64,000 nt of DNA from VAZQ01 sp963725065. GTDB lineage: Bacteria > Pseudomonadota > Alphaproteobacteria > Rhizobiales > Xanthobacteraceae. The stretch covers positions 310,001 to 374,000 of the forward strand of contig CAVRXD010000053.1 in NCBI GenBank assembly GCA_963725065.1, read 5' to 3'. Below the pieces are notes generated by a model. It saw nothing but the letters and a program-made list of their open reading frames with translations. It made no database searches and was not told the origin of the DNA. The stretch's first letter is position 1; each line of letters opens with the position of its first letter. Shown piece by piece: positions 33,856 to 42,673 of this stretch. The translations under genes were made by a program, and so were the position numbers.

Positions 33856-34860
33856 CTATTCGATCACCTCGTCGACGCGGGCGAGCAGCGTCGGCGGAAC
33901 GGTGAGGCCGAGAGCCTTGGCGGCCTTCAGGTTGATGACCAACTCAAATTTGGTCGGTTGCTGGACAGGCAAGTCGGCCGGTTGGGCCCCTTTAAGAATT
34001 TTGTGCGCGTATGTGGCTGTCTGCCGGGACAAGTCGGGCAAGTTCGCACCGTAAGACATGAGTCCTCCGGCGGCTGCTCCCTCCCTCGCCGCGTATATCG
34101 CGGGCAATCGATTGTCCGATGCCAAGCTCACAATGCGGGGGTACTCGGCAAACAACATCGGGCTGGGAAAAACAATGAGTGCGGCGGCGCTCTCTTTGAT
34201 TATGGCGGAGAATGCGTCTGCGATATCGTCGGGAATGGCCGCTGGCACCAGTTGAATATGTATTCCCAAGGACCGGGCCGCGCTCTCGATCTCCTTCAAC
34301 ATGCCGGCCATTGTTCGATCGCCGTATGCTCGAGGATGCCAGAGGACAGCCACGCGAGAGAGTTGCGGCACTACCTCACTGAGCAACTGCAGCCGCTTGG
34401 CAACCAGCTCCGGGCCAAGAAAGGTTGTGCCCGTCACGTTCCCGCCCGGCCGCGCCAAACTCGCCACCAGTTCGTCTTCGACAGGATCGGCCATGCCTAT
34501 TGCGACGATGGGAATCAGGCTGGTCGCTTGCTTTGCCGAGCGGGCGGCCGTCGTGCTCTGCGCCACAATGAGGTCAACTTGACGCTCAACCAATTCAGCA
34601 GCGGCTAGGCGAAGTCGATCCGGATTCGATTCTCCATAACGGCGCTCAAAGGTGATATTTTGCCCGTCCGTGTAACCGAGATCGGATAGGCCTTCGATAA
34701 TTGCGTTCATCATTACACGACTTGCGTCCGGCCCCTCAGCGTGGCCCGGCATTAGAACACCTATTCGTGGAATCTTGGCTCCATGTTGCGCTAACGTGCC
34801 GAGCGGCCATATCGCAGCCGCACCGCTGAGCAGCGTGATGAACTCGCGCCGCTTCATCAT
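33856..34860 (-). CDS. ABC_sub_bind periplasmic binding protein, array gene 10 (last)
   Basis: 334 residues from MMKRREFITLLSGAAAIWPL; the first ATG of the pair overlaps the upstream TGA by 4 nt. Landmarks: KIPRIGVLMPGHAEGPDASR, FERRYGESNPDRLRLAAAEL, GMADPVEDELVASLARPGGN, VFPSPMLFAEYPRIVSLASD, NRLPAIYAAREGAAAGGLMS, LARVDEVIE. The binding-domain opening has drifted from the usual FRQGLxExGY pattern (IIEGLSDLGYTDGQNITFE). It closes the ten-gene array; no terminator with a T-run was seen after it. Confidence 0.92.
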   Translation of the reverse strand: MMKRREFITLLSGAAAIWPLGTLAQHGAKIPRIGVLMPGHAEGPDASRVMMNAIIEGLSDLGYTDGQNITFERRYGESNPDRLRLAAAELVERQVDLIVAQSTTAARSAKQATSLIPIVAIGMADPVEDELVASLARPGGNVTGTTFLGPELVAKRLQLLSEVVPQLSRVAVLWHPRAYGDRTMAGMLKEIESAARSLGIHIQLVPAAIPDDIADAFSAIIKESAAALIVFPSPMLFAEYPRIVSLASDNRLPAIYAAREGAAAGGLMSYGANLPDLSRQTATYAHKILKGAQPADLPVQQPTKFELVINLKAAKALGLTVPPTLLARVDEVIE

Positions 34861-35837
34861 TCGATCACCTCGTCGGCACGGGCAAGCAGCGTAGCTGGAA
34901 TCTCGATGCCAAGCTCCTTCGCGGTCTTGAGATTGAGAATGAACTCGAACTTGGTTGGCTGCTGCACGGGCAGGTCGCCCGGCTTGGCCCCCTTGAGAAT
35001 CTGATCCACGTAGGTCGCGGCGCGTCGACACTGGTCGTAAAAGTTCACCGCGTAGGACATCAGGCCGCCGACATCCACAAACTGGCGATGGCCCCACAGC
35101 GTCGGTATCCGACTCTTGGCAGCGAGCCCCACGACGGTTTTTTGGTGTTCAAAGGTCAGAACACCTGGAGCCCCGAAAAGCGCGTCGGCGCGCTCCCGGG
35201 AAATCGCGATAAAGGCGCCCTCGAACTCGCCAAGTTCTCGCACTTCAAGCGGTTGCAGTGTCAGGCCGAGCGCCGGGGCCGCTTCCTGCAGTCCCTTCAA
35301 TAGCAGCACATTGGATCGGTCGGCCGGATCATGGAGGACCGCCACGCGGGAAGCCGTGGGGACAATTCCTTTCACGAGTTCCAACCGTTTCCCGCCCAGT
35401 TCGGCGCTAATGCTGGTCAACCCGGTAACGTTCCCGCCCGGTCGCGCAATGCTGGCGACGAGCCCGGCGCCAACCGCATCGGCTACGCCCGCGATGACGA
35501 TGGGAATTGTGCCGGTTGCTTGTTTGGCGGCCAGAGACCCCGCCGTAGTTGGGCTGACGATAACATCCGGTTTTAGATGGACCAGCTCTGCTGCAAGCTC
35601 GGGCAGTCGCTCGACCCGCCCGCTTGCAAATCGATATTCGATGTTGATGTTCTTCCCCTCGATGTAACCAAGATCACGCAACCCTTGACGGAAGGCGTCG
35701 ACTTCCGGCGAGGGTCCGGGAGAGCCGTAATGCAGGAAACCGATCCGCGGGACTTTCGCTGGCTGCTGCGCATGCGCTGCGAGCGGCCACGCCGCCGCCG
35801 CGCCGCCGAGCAGCGTGATGAACTCGCGTCGCCTCAC
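34857..35837 (-). CDS. ABC_sub_bind periplasmic binding protein, array gene 9
   Basis: 326 residues, coupled by ATGA on both sides. Leader MRRREFITLLGGAAAAWPLA, cleaved about HAQQ. Landmarks: VPRIGFLHYGSPGPSPEVDA, IEYRFASGRVERLPELAAEL, AGVADAVGAGLVASIARPGG, NVTGLTSISAELGGKRLELV, GVLTFEHQKTVVGLAAKSRI, GGLMSYAVNFYDQCRRAATY. VADAVGAG replaces the usual DPV, so a residue of the hinge strand differs from its neighbours. Confidence 0.92.
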   Translation of the reverse strand: MRRREFITLLGGAAAAWPLAAHAQQPAKVPRIGFLHYGSPGPSPEVDAFRQGLRDLGYIEGKNINIEYRFASGRVERLPELAAELVHLKPDVIVSPTTAGSLAAKQATGTIPIVIAGVADAVGAGLVASIARPGGNVTGLTSISAELGGKRLELVKGIVPTASRVAVLHDPADRSNVLLLKGLQEAAPALGLTLQPLEVRELGEFEGAFIAISRERADALFGAPGVLTFEHQKTVVGLAAKSRIPTLWGHRQFVDVGGLMSYAVNFYDQCRRAATYVDQILKGAKPGDLPVQQPTKFEFILNLKTAKELGIEIPATLLARADEVIE

Positions 35838-36817
35838 TCGATCACCTCGTCGGCGATCGAAAGTACGCCAGGCGGAATGGCCAATCCCAAAGCCTTCGCG
35901 GTTTTCAGGTTGAGCACGAACTGGAATTTTGTGGGCTGCACGACCGGCAGATCGACGGGCCTATCGCCTCTTATAATGCGGCCAGCGTAGACGCCGACCA
36001 AGCGATACGTGTCGAGCAGATCCACGCCATAACTCATCAGTCCACCGGCCAGAGGGACGTCGCGCAGGGAGTAAATTGCCGGCAAAGCGTGGCGGGTTGC
36101 CAGCTGAGCGAGCTTGTCGCGCGCTCCGGCGAAAAACGCGTCGGCTCCCACGTGCAGCGCGGGAATTTGGTTTTGCGCCATGGCTTCGAAGGTAGCCTCG
36201 AGTTCAAGCTCGGTACTGGCCTGCCAAAATCGAATCTGTAGGCCAATCGCACGCGCTGCTTCCTCAAGGTCTTTTTGTTGGGTCGCGGCAGTTGGGCTGT
36301 CTGGGTTCTGCAGCGCACCCACCATACCGGCCTGCGGGACCAGTTCCCGCAGCAGGCCAAGGCGCTTGGATTCGATCACCGCGTTCAGATTACTGACCCC
36401 GGTGACGTTGCCGCCGGGTCGGCTCAGACTGACGACGAGGCCGTTTGCGACAGGATCACCGATGAACACAGCGACGATGGGTATCGTGCGCGTGGCGGAG
36501 ATCGCCGCCCGGGCTGTCATGTCCCCGCCGACCGCCACGAGTACGGCTACCGGCCTGCGGACGAATTCTGCGGCCTGTTCGGGGAGCCGATCGTAATGGC
36601 CGTCGGCCCAGCGATACTCAATAGCAATGTTCTGCCCCTCGACGGGGCCTTGCTCGGCTAGACCGCGCTGAAATGATGCTACCAGGTGCGCGCTTTCCTC
36701 GCGCGAACGCGCACTAAGGAAACCGATCACTGGCATCGTCGGCTGCTGCGCGCGCGCCGCGACCGGCCACGCCACAGCCGCGCCGCCGAGCAGCGTGATG
36801 AACTCGCGCCGCATCAT
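35834..36817 (-). CDS. ABC_sub_bind periplasmic binding protein, array gene 8
   Basis: 327 residues, ATGA-coupled. Leader MMRREFITLLGGAAVAWPVA. Landmarks: IGFLSARSREESAHLVASFQ, IEYRWADGHYDRLPEQAAEF, FIGDPVANGLVVSLSRPGGN, NLNAVIESKRLGLLRELVPQ, DAFFAGARDKLAQLATRHAL, GGLMSYGVDLLDTYRLVGVY. The C-terminus is IPPGVLSIADEVIE rather than LLARADEVIE. Confidence 0.92.
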   Translation of the reverse strand: MMRREFITLLGGAAVAWPVAARAQQPTMPVIGFLSARSREESAHLVASFQRGLAEQGPVEGQNIAIEYRWADGHYDRLPEQAAEFVRRPVAVLVAVGGDMTARAAISATRTIPIVAVFIGDPVANGLVVSLSRPGGNVTGVSNLNAVIESKRLGLLRELVPQAGMVGALQNPDSPTAATQQKDLEEAARAIGLQIRFWQASTELELEATFEAMAQNQIPALHVGADAFFAGARDKLAQLATRHALPAIYSLRDVPLAGGLMSYGVDLLDTYRLVGVYAGRIIRGDRPVDLPVVQPTKFQFVLNLKTAKALGLAIPPGVLSIADEVIE

Positions 36818-37788
36818 TCGATCACCTCGTCGGCTCGGGCGAGAAGCGCCGCAGGCACCTCGAGGCCGAGGGCTCTGGCGGTCTTCAAGTTGAGCGTGAG
36901 AACGAAACTTGTCGGCTGCTCTATGGGCAGGTCGGCGGGTCTCGCTCCCTTGGCAATGCGGTCGACATAGTCGGCCGCCCGCCGAAACGCGGTCGACAGG
37001 TCCGGCCCATAGGAAATCAGCCCACCGGCCTCCGCATAGATCTTGTCTGTGAACATGCTCGGCAGGCCATGTTGCAACGCCAGTGCTGCGATATGCGCCC
37101 GGTCTTCGGTGAAAAGACCACTGTGCAGAACGAGGACCATCTGCGCGCCGCGCTGGGCCAGGCTGCGAAACGCCGCCACGAAATCGTAGGGAGGGTTCTC
37201 AAGCTTCAACGGCTCGAGTCCCCACCGCAGCGCAATGGCGGTCCGCTCTGCTGCGGGGAATGCCTCGCCCGAAACCGCATCCCAAATCACACCCAATCGG
37301 GTCCTTCCGGGAAAAGCCTCAGCGAGCAGTCCGATCTGTTTTTCCACAAGTTCAGGCCGGCGAACGTAGAAGCCAGTAATGTTCCCGCCCGGTCGCGCGA
37401 TGCTCGCCACGACACCCAGGGCCACGGGGTCGAAACTGGTCGCGATGATGACGACCGGCAAGGTGCTCGTCGCGCTCATGACCGATTTCAGGGTGATGTG
37501 GTTTTCCAGGACAATGATGTCCACATTGCGCTGAACCAGTTCCCGCGCCGCCTCATCGATCCGATCAGGACGGTCGGGTGCGTTGATGTATTCGATGACG
37601 AGATTTTGCCCCTCTATGTAGCCCAGTTCACGCAGCCGCTGTTCGAATGCCACCCGCTGCGCACTGGCCCGCCTGTTCAGCGAGACCGTGCCGATGCGCA
37701 ACGGCGTGGGCCGCTCTTGCGCATGGGCGAAGAGCGGCCACGCAGTCGCCGCGCCGCCGAGCAGCGATATGAACTGCCGCCGCTTCAT
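36814..37788 (-). CDS. ABC_sub_bind periplasmic binding protein, array gene 7 (divergent)
   Basis: 324 residues, ATGA-coupled. Leader MKRRQFISLLGGAATAWPLF. The body is one of the more diverged in the array: RIGTVSLNRRASAQRVAFEQ, IEYINAPDRPDRIDEAAREL, VLENHITLKSVMSATSTLPV, YVRRPELVEKQIGLLAEAFP, GVIWDAVSGEAFPAAERTAI. The ends remain canonical (GGLISYGPDLSTAFRRAADY, LLARADEVIE), so divergence is concentrated in the ligand-binding region. Confidence 0.9.
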   Translation of the reverse strand: MKRRQFISLLGGAATAWPLFAHAQERPTPLRIGTVSLNRRASAQRVAFEQRLRELGYIEGQNLVIEYINAPDRPDRIDEAARELVQRNVDIIVLENHITLKSVMSATSTLPVVIIATSFDPVALGVVASIARPGGNITGFYVRRPELVEKQIGLLAEAFPGRTRLGVIWDAVSGEAFPAAERTAIALRWGLEPLKLENPPYDFVAAFRSLAQRGAQMVLVLHSGLFTEDRAHIAALALQHGLPSMFTDKIYAEAGGLISYGPDLSTAFRRAADYVDRIAKGARPADLPIEQPTSFVLTLNLKTARALGLEVPAALLARADEVIE

Positions 37789-38765
37789 TCGACAATCTCG
37801 TCGGCGCGGGCGAGCAGCATGGAAGGGAGTTCGAGTCCAAGCTTCTTCGCGGTTTTTAGATTCGCTATCAGCTGAAACCGAACCGGACGTTCGGCGGGCA
37901 AATCTGCCGGTTTGGCACCCTGCAGCACCTTGCGCCCCATAGCTCCCGCTTGCCGATAAAGCCCCTGAATATCTGGCCCATACGCGAGAAGCCCACCCTC
38001 TCTTGCGATATCTGGAAAAAGCGAGATGGTTGGTACATGTCTGCGTAGAGCGAGGTCCGCGAGCAATTGTGGATTGCCCCCGAATAGTGGCGACGACAGC
38101 ACCAGCACGCCCTGAACGCGTGCGAGGTCGAGCCCATAGAACGCGTCCGCGATATCGGCCACCCGACGCGCCTCGAAAATCTGCACATCGATGCCTAATT
38201 CTCGTGCGGCAATCTCAACTGCACCGAGTTGCAGGGGCCCGGTTGTGGGGTCCCAGAGGACGCCGATGCCGGCAAGCGCCGGACAAGCCTCGATGAGCAG
38301 TTGCAAGCATTTCGCACTGAAGGTTGGGAAATCCAGGAAAACGCCGGTTACGTTGCCACCTGGACGAGCGAGACTTTCGATCCATCCGCTGGCTACCGGA
38401 TCGCTCTCAAGATCAATCGCGATCACAGGGATATCGGCAGTGGCGGCTCTCGATGCCTGAACGGCGGGAGGGCCAGCAGCCAGGATCGCGTCCACATGGT
38501 CCTTGACCAGGCTCGTCGCCAGAGCTGGCAAACGGGACAGTTCTCCATCCGCAAGCCGAATGACCAGCTCGGTCTCGGAACGTTGGGTAGAGGAGCCGCC
38601 CAACCCTTCGTGGATTGCAGTAATACGCGCATTCACGGCCGCCGCTTGCCCCGGATGCAGCACTCCGACTTTGCGGCTTCTTCCCGCCTGCTGCTGCGCT
38701 CTTGCCGCGAGCGGCAACGCTGCCGCCGCCCCGCCGAGCAGCGTGATGAATTCACGGCGCCTCAC
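37785..38765 (-). CDS. ABC_sub_bind periplasmic binding protein, array gene 6 (most divergent)
   Basis: 326 residues, ATGA-coupled. Leader MRRREFITLLGGAAAALPLA. It lacks the usual IEYRWA strand: KVGVLHPGQAAAVNARITAI, HEGLGGSSTQRSETELVIRL, ADGELSRLPALATSLVKDHV. It keeps DPVASGWIESLARPGGNVTG, and ends SMLLARADEIVE, an inverted IV for the family's VI. The N-terminal lobe seems rebuilt, perhaps with a different ligand. Confidence 0.9.
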   Translation of the reverse strand: MRRREFITLLGGAAAALPLAARAQQQAGRSRKVGVLHPGQAAAVNARITAIHEGLGGSSTQRSETELVIRLADGELSRLPALATSLVKDHVDAILAAGPPAVQASRAATADIPVIAIDLESDPVASGWIESLARPGGNVTGVFLDFPTFSAKCLQLLIEACPALAGIGVLWDPTTGPLQLGAVEIAARELGIDVQIFEARRVADIADAFYGLDLARVQGVLVLSSPLFGGNPQLLADLALRRHVPTISLFPDIAREGGLLAYGPDIQGLYRQAGAMGRKVLQGAKPADLPAERPVRFQLIANLKTAKKLGLELPSMLLARADEIVE

Positions 38766-39742
38766 TCGATCACCTCATCCGCGCGGGCGAGCAGCGATGG
38801 CGGTACATCTAGGCCAAGCGCCCTGGCGGTCTTGAGGTTGATCGCCAACTCGACCTTGGTCGGCTGCATGACAGGCAGATCGGCTGGCTTCTCGCCGTTC
38901 AGAATGCGGCCGACATAGAGACCTGATAGGCGATAGGCCTCGGTCAAACTTGGCGCATAGCTGACGAGTCCGCCTTCGGTCACAAACTCATTCCATGGAT
39001 ACATGGCGACTATGCCGTGACGCGCCGCCAGGGCCACTACCTGTGGCCGGTGATTGTTGAATAACGCATCTGCGCCGATTAGGAGCGCTGCGATCTTCCG
39101 TTCGGTGAGCGTGGCGAACGCTATTTCGATCGCGCGCGAATCGCCAGTATGAAGCACGGTCAGCTCGCGACCGGCGGTTTTCGCTGCTGCGAGCATTTCC
39201 TTCTCTTGGGCTTCGACGCCGGGACGATTGGGATTGACCAGCGCGCCGATGGCTCGTGCGGCGGGAGCAAGTTCGCTCAGCAGTTCAAGGCGCTTTGCGT
39301 CTAGCTCGATCGAAAAGCCAGCGTTACCGGTGATGTTGCCGCCAGGCCGATTGAGACTCGCAACTAAGCCGCTCTTGACCGGATCGGAGACAGCGGCGAA
39401 CACAACCGGGATGGTCGAAGTCGCTGCCTTGGCCGCGAGCGCCGCCACCGGCCCGCCAGCGGTTGCGATCACCGCTACAGGTAGGCGAACGAATTCGGCG
39501 GCGAGCGCTGGGAGACGATCGTAATTATCGTCAGCGCCACGAGATATGACGGTTACGTTCGTACCGGCCACGAACCCCGTCTCCTTCAATCCGCGATGAA
39601 GGCCGTCGAACTGGTCGGGCCGCAATTGCTCTGCGCCGCTGTTGAGGATGCCGATCAGCGGCAATACCCGCGGCTGCGCCAGCGCTGCAACCGGCCACGC
39701 CGCCGCGCCGCCAACCAGCGTGATGAACTCGCGCCGTTTCAT
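38762..39742 (-). CDS. ABC_sub_bind periplasmic binding protein, array gene 5
   Basis: 326 residues, ATGA-coupled. Leader MKRREFITLVGGAAAWPVAA. Landmarks: LPLIGILNSGAEQLRPDQFD, GLHRGLKETGFVAGTNVTVI, SRGADDNYDRLPALAAEFVR, AVSDPVKSGLVASLNRPGGN, IGADALFNNHRPQVVALAAR, GGLVSYAPSLTEAYRLSGLY, LLARADEVIE. It shares GALVNPNRPG with array gene 1, suggesting those two are closer relatives. Confidence 0.92.
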   Translation of the reverse strand: MKRREFITLVGGAAAWPVAALAQPRVLPLIGILNSGAEQLRPDQFDGLHRGLKETGFVAGTNVTVISRGADDNYDRLPALAAEFVRLPVAVIATAGGPVAALAAKAATSTIPVVFAAVSDPVKSGLVASLNRPGGNITGNAGFSIELDAKRLELLSELAPAARAIGALVNPNRPGVEAQEKEMLAAAKTAGRELTVLHTGDSRAIEIAFATLTERKIAALLIGADALFNNHRPQVVALAARHGIVAMYPWNEFVTEGGLVSYAPSLTEAYRLSGLYVGRILNGEKPADLPVMQPTKVELAINLKTARALGLDVPPSLLARADEVIE

Positions 39743-40719
39743 TCGATCACCTCGTCGGCGCGGGCGATCAACGTCGGTGGAAGCTCGAGGCCGAGCGCTT
39801 TGGCGGTGCGCAGATTGACCAGAAGCTCGAGCTTGGTCGGCTGTTCCACCGGCAGATCGCCGGGCGAGGCGCCTTTGAAGATCTTGTCGATCAGCCCGGC
39901 CGCCCTGAAATACAGACGCGGGTAATTGACGCCGTAGCTCAGAAGGCCGCCGATCTCCACCATCTCACGCGTCGGGTAGGCGGTCGGTATGCGCTGTTGG
40001 GCCGCCAGCTCGACGATCCGCGCCGCGTGCGCCTGGATCAAGAAATCGATGCCGACCGACAACGCGCCCAAGCGCTTGTCGACCATTGTCGAGAAGGCCT
40101 GCACGATGTCGGCTTCGCTGCGCACGTCGAACAGCTCGGCCGTGAGCCGAAGTTGCGACGCAACGGCTCTGGTCGCCTCCCATTGCGGCGGCGCAACGGG
40201 GTTGCCGAGATTGTTCAGAAACCCCACGGTCGAAACGGACGGAAAGGTCTCCTTGAGCAACTCGATCCGTTTGCCCGACAGCTCCGTAACGAACGCGCTC
40301 AGGCCGGTGACATTGCCGCCCGGACGCGCCAGCGAGGCGACCACGCCGACGCCCAGCGGCTCCCCGATGGCGGCCATGACGATGGGGACGGTCGTGGTGG
40401 CGGCTTTCGCGGCCCGCGCCGCCGGCGTTCCGCGGGTCACGATCAGGTCGACGCGGTTGCGCACCAGCTCCGCGACGAGCTCGGGGAAACGCTCGCCTTG
40501 GCCGTCGGCCGAGCGGTAGTCGATGTGGAGGTTTTGCCCCTCCACGTATCCGAGCTCACGCAGCCCGTTGAGCAACGCCGCAAAGTTCGCCTGGTTCTGT
40601 GCCCGTGGAACGGTCTCCAGGATGCCGATGGCGTAGACCTTCGCTTGCGCGCGCGCCGCGAACGGCCACGCCGCAGCCGTGCCGCCGAGCAGCGTGATGA
40701 AGTCGCGACGCTTCATCAC
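39739..40719 (-). CDS. ABC_sub_bind periplasmic binding protein, array gene 4
   Basis: 326 residues, ATGA-coupled. Leader MMKRRDFITLLGGTAAAWPF. Landmarks: VYAIGILETVPRAQNQANFA, IDYRSADGQGERFPELVAEL, TRGTPAARAAKAATTTVPIV, AIGEPLGVGVVASLARPGGN, GVDFLIQAHAARIVELAA-like segment, GGLLSYGVNYPRLYFRAAGL, LIARADEVIE. DNA of this gene appears more GC-rich at third positions than its neighbours (many GCGCC codon ends), hinting at a separate origin. Confidence 0.92.
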   Translation of the reverse strand: MMKRRDFITLLGGTAAAWPFAARAQAKVYAIGILETVPRAQNQANFAALLNGLRELGYVEGQNLHIDYRSADGQGERFPELVAELVRNRVDLIVTRGTPAARAAKAATTTVPIVMAAIGEPLGVGVVASLARPGGNVTGLSAFVTELSGKRIELLKETFPSVSTVGFLNNLGNPVAPPQWEATRAVASQLRLTAELFDVRSEADIVQAFSTMVDKRLGALSVGIDFLIQAHAARIVELAAQQRIPTAYPTREMVEIGGLLSYGVNYPRLYFRAAGLIDKIFKGASPGDLPVEQPTKLELLVNLRTAKALGLELPPTLIARADEVIE

Positions 40720-41693
40720 TCAATCACCTCGTCGGCGCGGGCGAGAAGGGTCGACGGCACGGCGATGCCAAGCATCCTGGCGGTCTTGAGGTTGATGATC
40801 AGTTCGACTTTTGTGGACTGTTGAACCGGCAGGTCGGCCACCTTTTCGCCCCTGAGAATCCTGCCGGTGTAAAGGCCGGCCAGGCGGTACAAGTCCGTAT
40901 TGCTGCCTCCGTAGCTCATTAGGCCGCCGGCCGCGGTGAACTCGCGATACTGGTAGATCGCAGGTACTGCGTGGCGGGCAGTCAGTGCGGCGAGCTGTTC
41001 GGTCCTGCTATTGAAAAATGTGTCGGTGGCGATCATGAGCGCGCCGGGTTTCAGGTGGTTTAGGGTTGCGAAGGCGGTGTCGAGGTCGCGCTCGGTGCTG
41101 GCATGCAAGGCGTGGAGCCGCAGCCCCAGCGTCCGGGCCGCCGCCTGCAAGTCTCTCGACAGTGTCTCGGCGGTCGGACTGGTCAAGTTGATGAGGAGCA
41201 CAATGATGGTCGCCGTGGGCATCAATTCGTGCAGTAGTTCCAGCCGCTTTGGCCCTACCTCCAGGTTCAAACCGGTCACGCCCGTGAGGTTGCCGCCCGG
41301 GCGGTTGAGGCTGGCAACGAGGCCCTCCTGGACCGGATCGACGCCGGTAACGAAAACAATCGGAATCGCCGTGGTCGCTGCCTTTGCTGCCGGTGCCGCA
41401 GGAACAGTGGTTGCGGCAATCACTGCCACTTGGCGTCGAACCAGATCGGCCGCGAGTGCCGGCAGTCGATCATATTGACCTTGCGCCCAGCGATACTCGA
41501 TCGCCACGTTCTGACCATCGACGTAGCCGACTTCCTTCAGACCTTGGCGGAACGCGGTCACGTAAGGCGCGTATCCCTCTGGCGATGCGCCGTTGAGGAA
41601 CCCGATCACCGGCATTGCCGGCTGCTGCGCGCGCGCCGAAAGCGGCCACGCGGCCGCGCCGCCGAGCAGCGTGATGGCCTTGCGGCGGTTCAC
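40716..41693 (-). CDS. ABC_sub_bind periplasmic binding protein, array gene 3
   Basis: 325 residues, ATGA-coupled. Leader MNRRKAITLLGGAAAWPLSA keeps the arginine pair but has KAI where the others have EFI, a weaker Tat motif. Landmarks: IGFLNGASPEGYAPYVTAFR, IEYRWAQGQYDRLPALAADL, TGVDPVQEGLVASLNRPGGN, ATDTFFNSRTEQLAALTARH, GGLMSYGGSNTDLYRLAGLY, LLARADEVIE. Confidence 0.92.
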   Translation of the reverse strand: MNRRKAITLLGGAAAWPLSARAQQPAMPVIGFLNGASPEGYAPYVTAFRQGLKEVGYVDGQNVAIEYRWAQGQYDRLPALAADLVRRQVAVIAATTVPAAPAAKAATTAIPIVFVTGVDPVQEGLVASLNRPGGNLTGVTGLNLEVGPKRLELLHELMPTATIIVLLINLTSPTAETLSRDLQAAARTLGLRLHALHASTERDLDTAFATLNHLKPGALMIATDTFFNSRTEQLAALTARHAVPAIYQYREFTAAGGLMSYGGSNTDLYRLAGLYTGRILRGEKVADLPVQQSTKVELIINLKTARMLGIAVPSTLLARADEVIE

Positions 41694-42673
41694 TCGATCA
41701 CCTCGTCGGCAAGCAGCAGCATCGAGTTGGGCACCACTAGGTCAAGAGTGTTGGCGGTCTTGAGATTGATCACGAACTCAAATCTCGTTGGCTGCAAGAC
41801 CGGCAGATCAGCGGGTCTGGCGCCTTTGAGAATTTGGCCGGCATAGATGCCCGCTTGCTGATAGCCGTCGGCTATGCGCGGACCGTAGCTGATGAGGCCG
41901 CCCGCAGTAGCGAATTCGCGAAAGTGATAGAAGGCCGGAAGCTTTTTCTGCGCCGCGAGCGAAATAATTTGCTCGCGTCGGGTGTCGAAGTACGGATTTG
42001 CCGTCACCAGCACGGCACCGACTCTTTGCTGGGCCAGTGACTCGAAGGCCGCGCTCAATTCTTGATCATTGTTGGCTTTCGCCACGAAGAGTCTCAGATT
42101 GACCGCCCTTGCGGCCTCCTCGACGTCGCGCAATTGATCCGCGGCCGGCAGAAATCCCGGATTTAGCAGAGCGCCGAGAAGGGAGGCGGTCGGCACGAGC
42201 TCATGCATGAGGCCGACCCGCTTGGGCTCCAGCTGATTGGTCAACAAGGTAAAGCCGGTCGCATTGCCGCCGGGTCGGTTAAGACTCTCGACCAGACCGG
42301 CCTTGATCGGGTCACCGCCCATTCCGAAGACGATCGGAATCGTGGATGTCGCGCGCTTCGCCGCGACTGCGGAATTGTCGCCACCTACTCCCACCAGGAC
42401 GGCCACGTTACGGCCGACAAGCTCGGCTGCGAGCGCTGGCAGCCGGTCGTAGTCACCATGGGCCCAGCGAAACTCGACCGCGACGTTGCGACCTTCCACG
42501 AAGCCGCTCTGGATCAGTCCTTGGCGGAACGCGTCGACAAGATAAGACGAATCCTCCGGCGCCCGGCCGCTCATGAAGCCGATCACCGGCAACGCCGGCT
42601 GCTGCCCGCGCGCCGCGAGCGGCCACGCTGCCGCGGCTCCACCAAGCAGCGTGATGAAGTCGCGACGCCTCAT
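41690..42673 (-). CDS. ABC_sub_bind periplasmic binding protein, array gene 2
   Basis: 327 residues, ATGA-coupled. Leader MRRRDFITLLGGAAAAWPLA. Landmarks: IGFMSGRAPEDSSYLVDAFR, VEFRWAHGDYDRLPALAAEL, GMGGDPIKAGLVESLNRPGG, TANPYFDTRREQIISLAAQK, GGLISYGPRIADGYQQAGIY. The C-terminus is TANTLDLVVPNSMLLLADEV then IE, altered from the KTAKALGL pattern. Confidence 0.92.
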   Translation of the reverse strand: MRRRDFITLLGGAAAAWPLAARGQQPALPVIGFMSGRAPEDSSYLVDAFRQGLIQSGFVEGRNVAVEFRWAHGDYDRLPALAAELVGRNVAVLVGVGGDNSAVAAKRATSTIPIVFGMGGDPIKAGLVESLNRPGGNATGFTLLTNQLEPKRVGLMHELVPTASLLGALLNPGFLPAADQLRDVEEAARAVNLRLFVAKANNDQELSAAFESLAQQRVGAVLVTANPYFDTRREQIISLAAQKKLPAFYHFREFATAGGLISYGPRIADGYQQAGIYAGQILKGARPADLPVLQPTRFEFVINLKTANTLDLVVPNSMLLLADEVIE

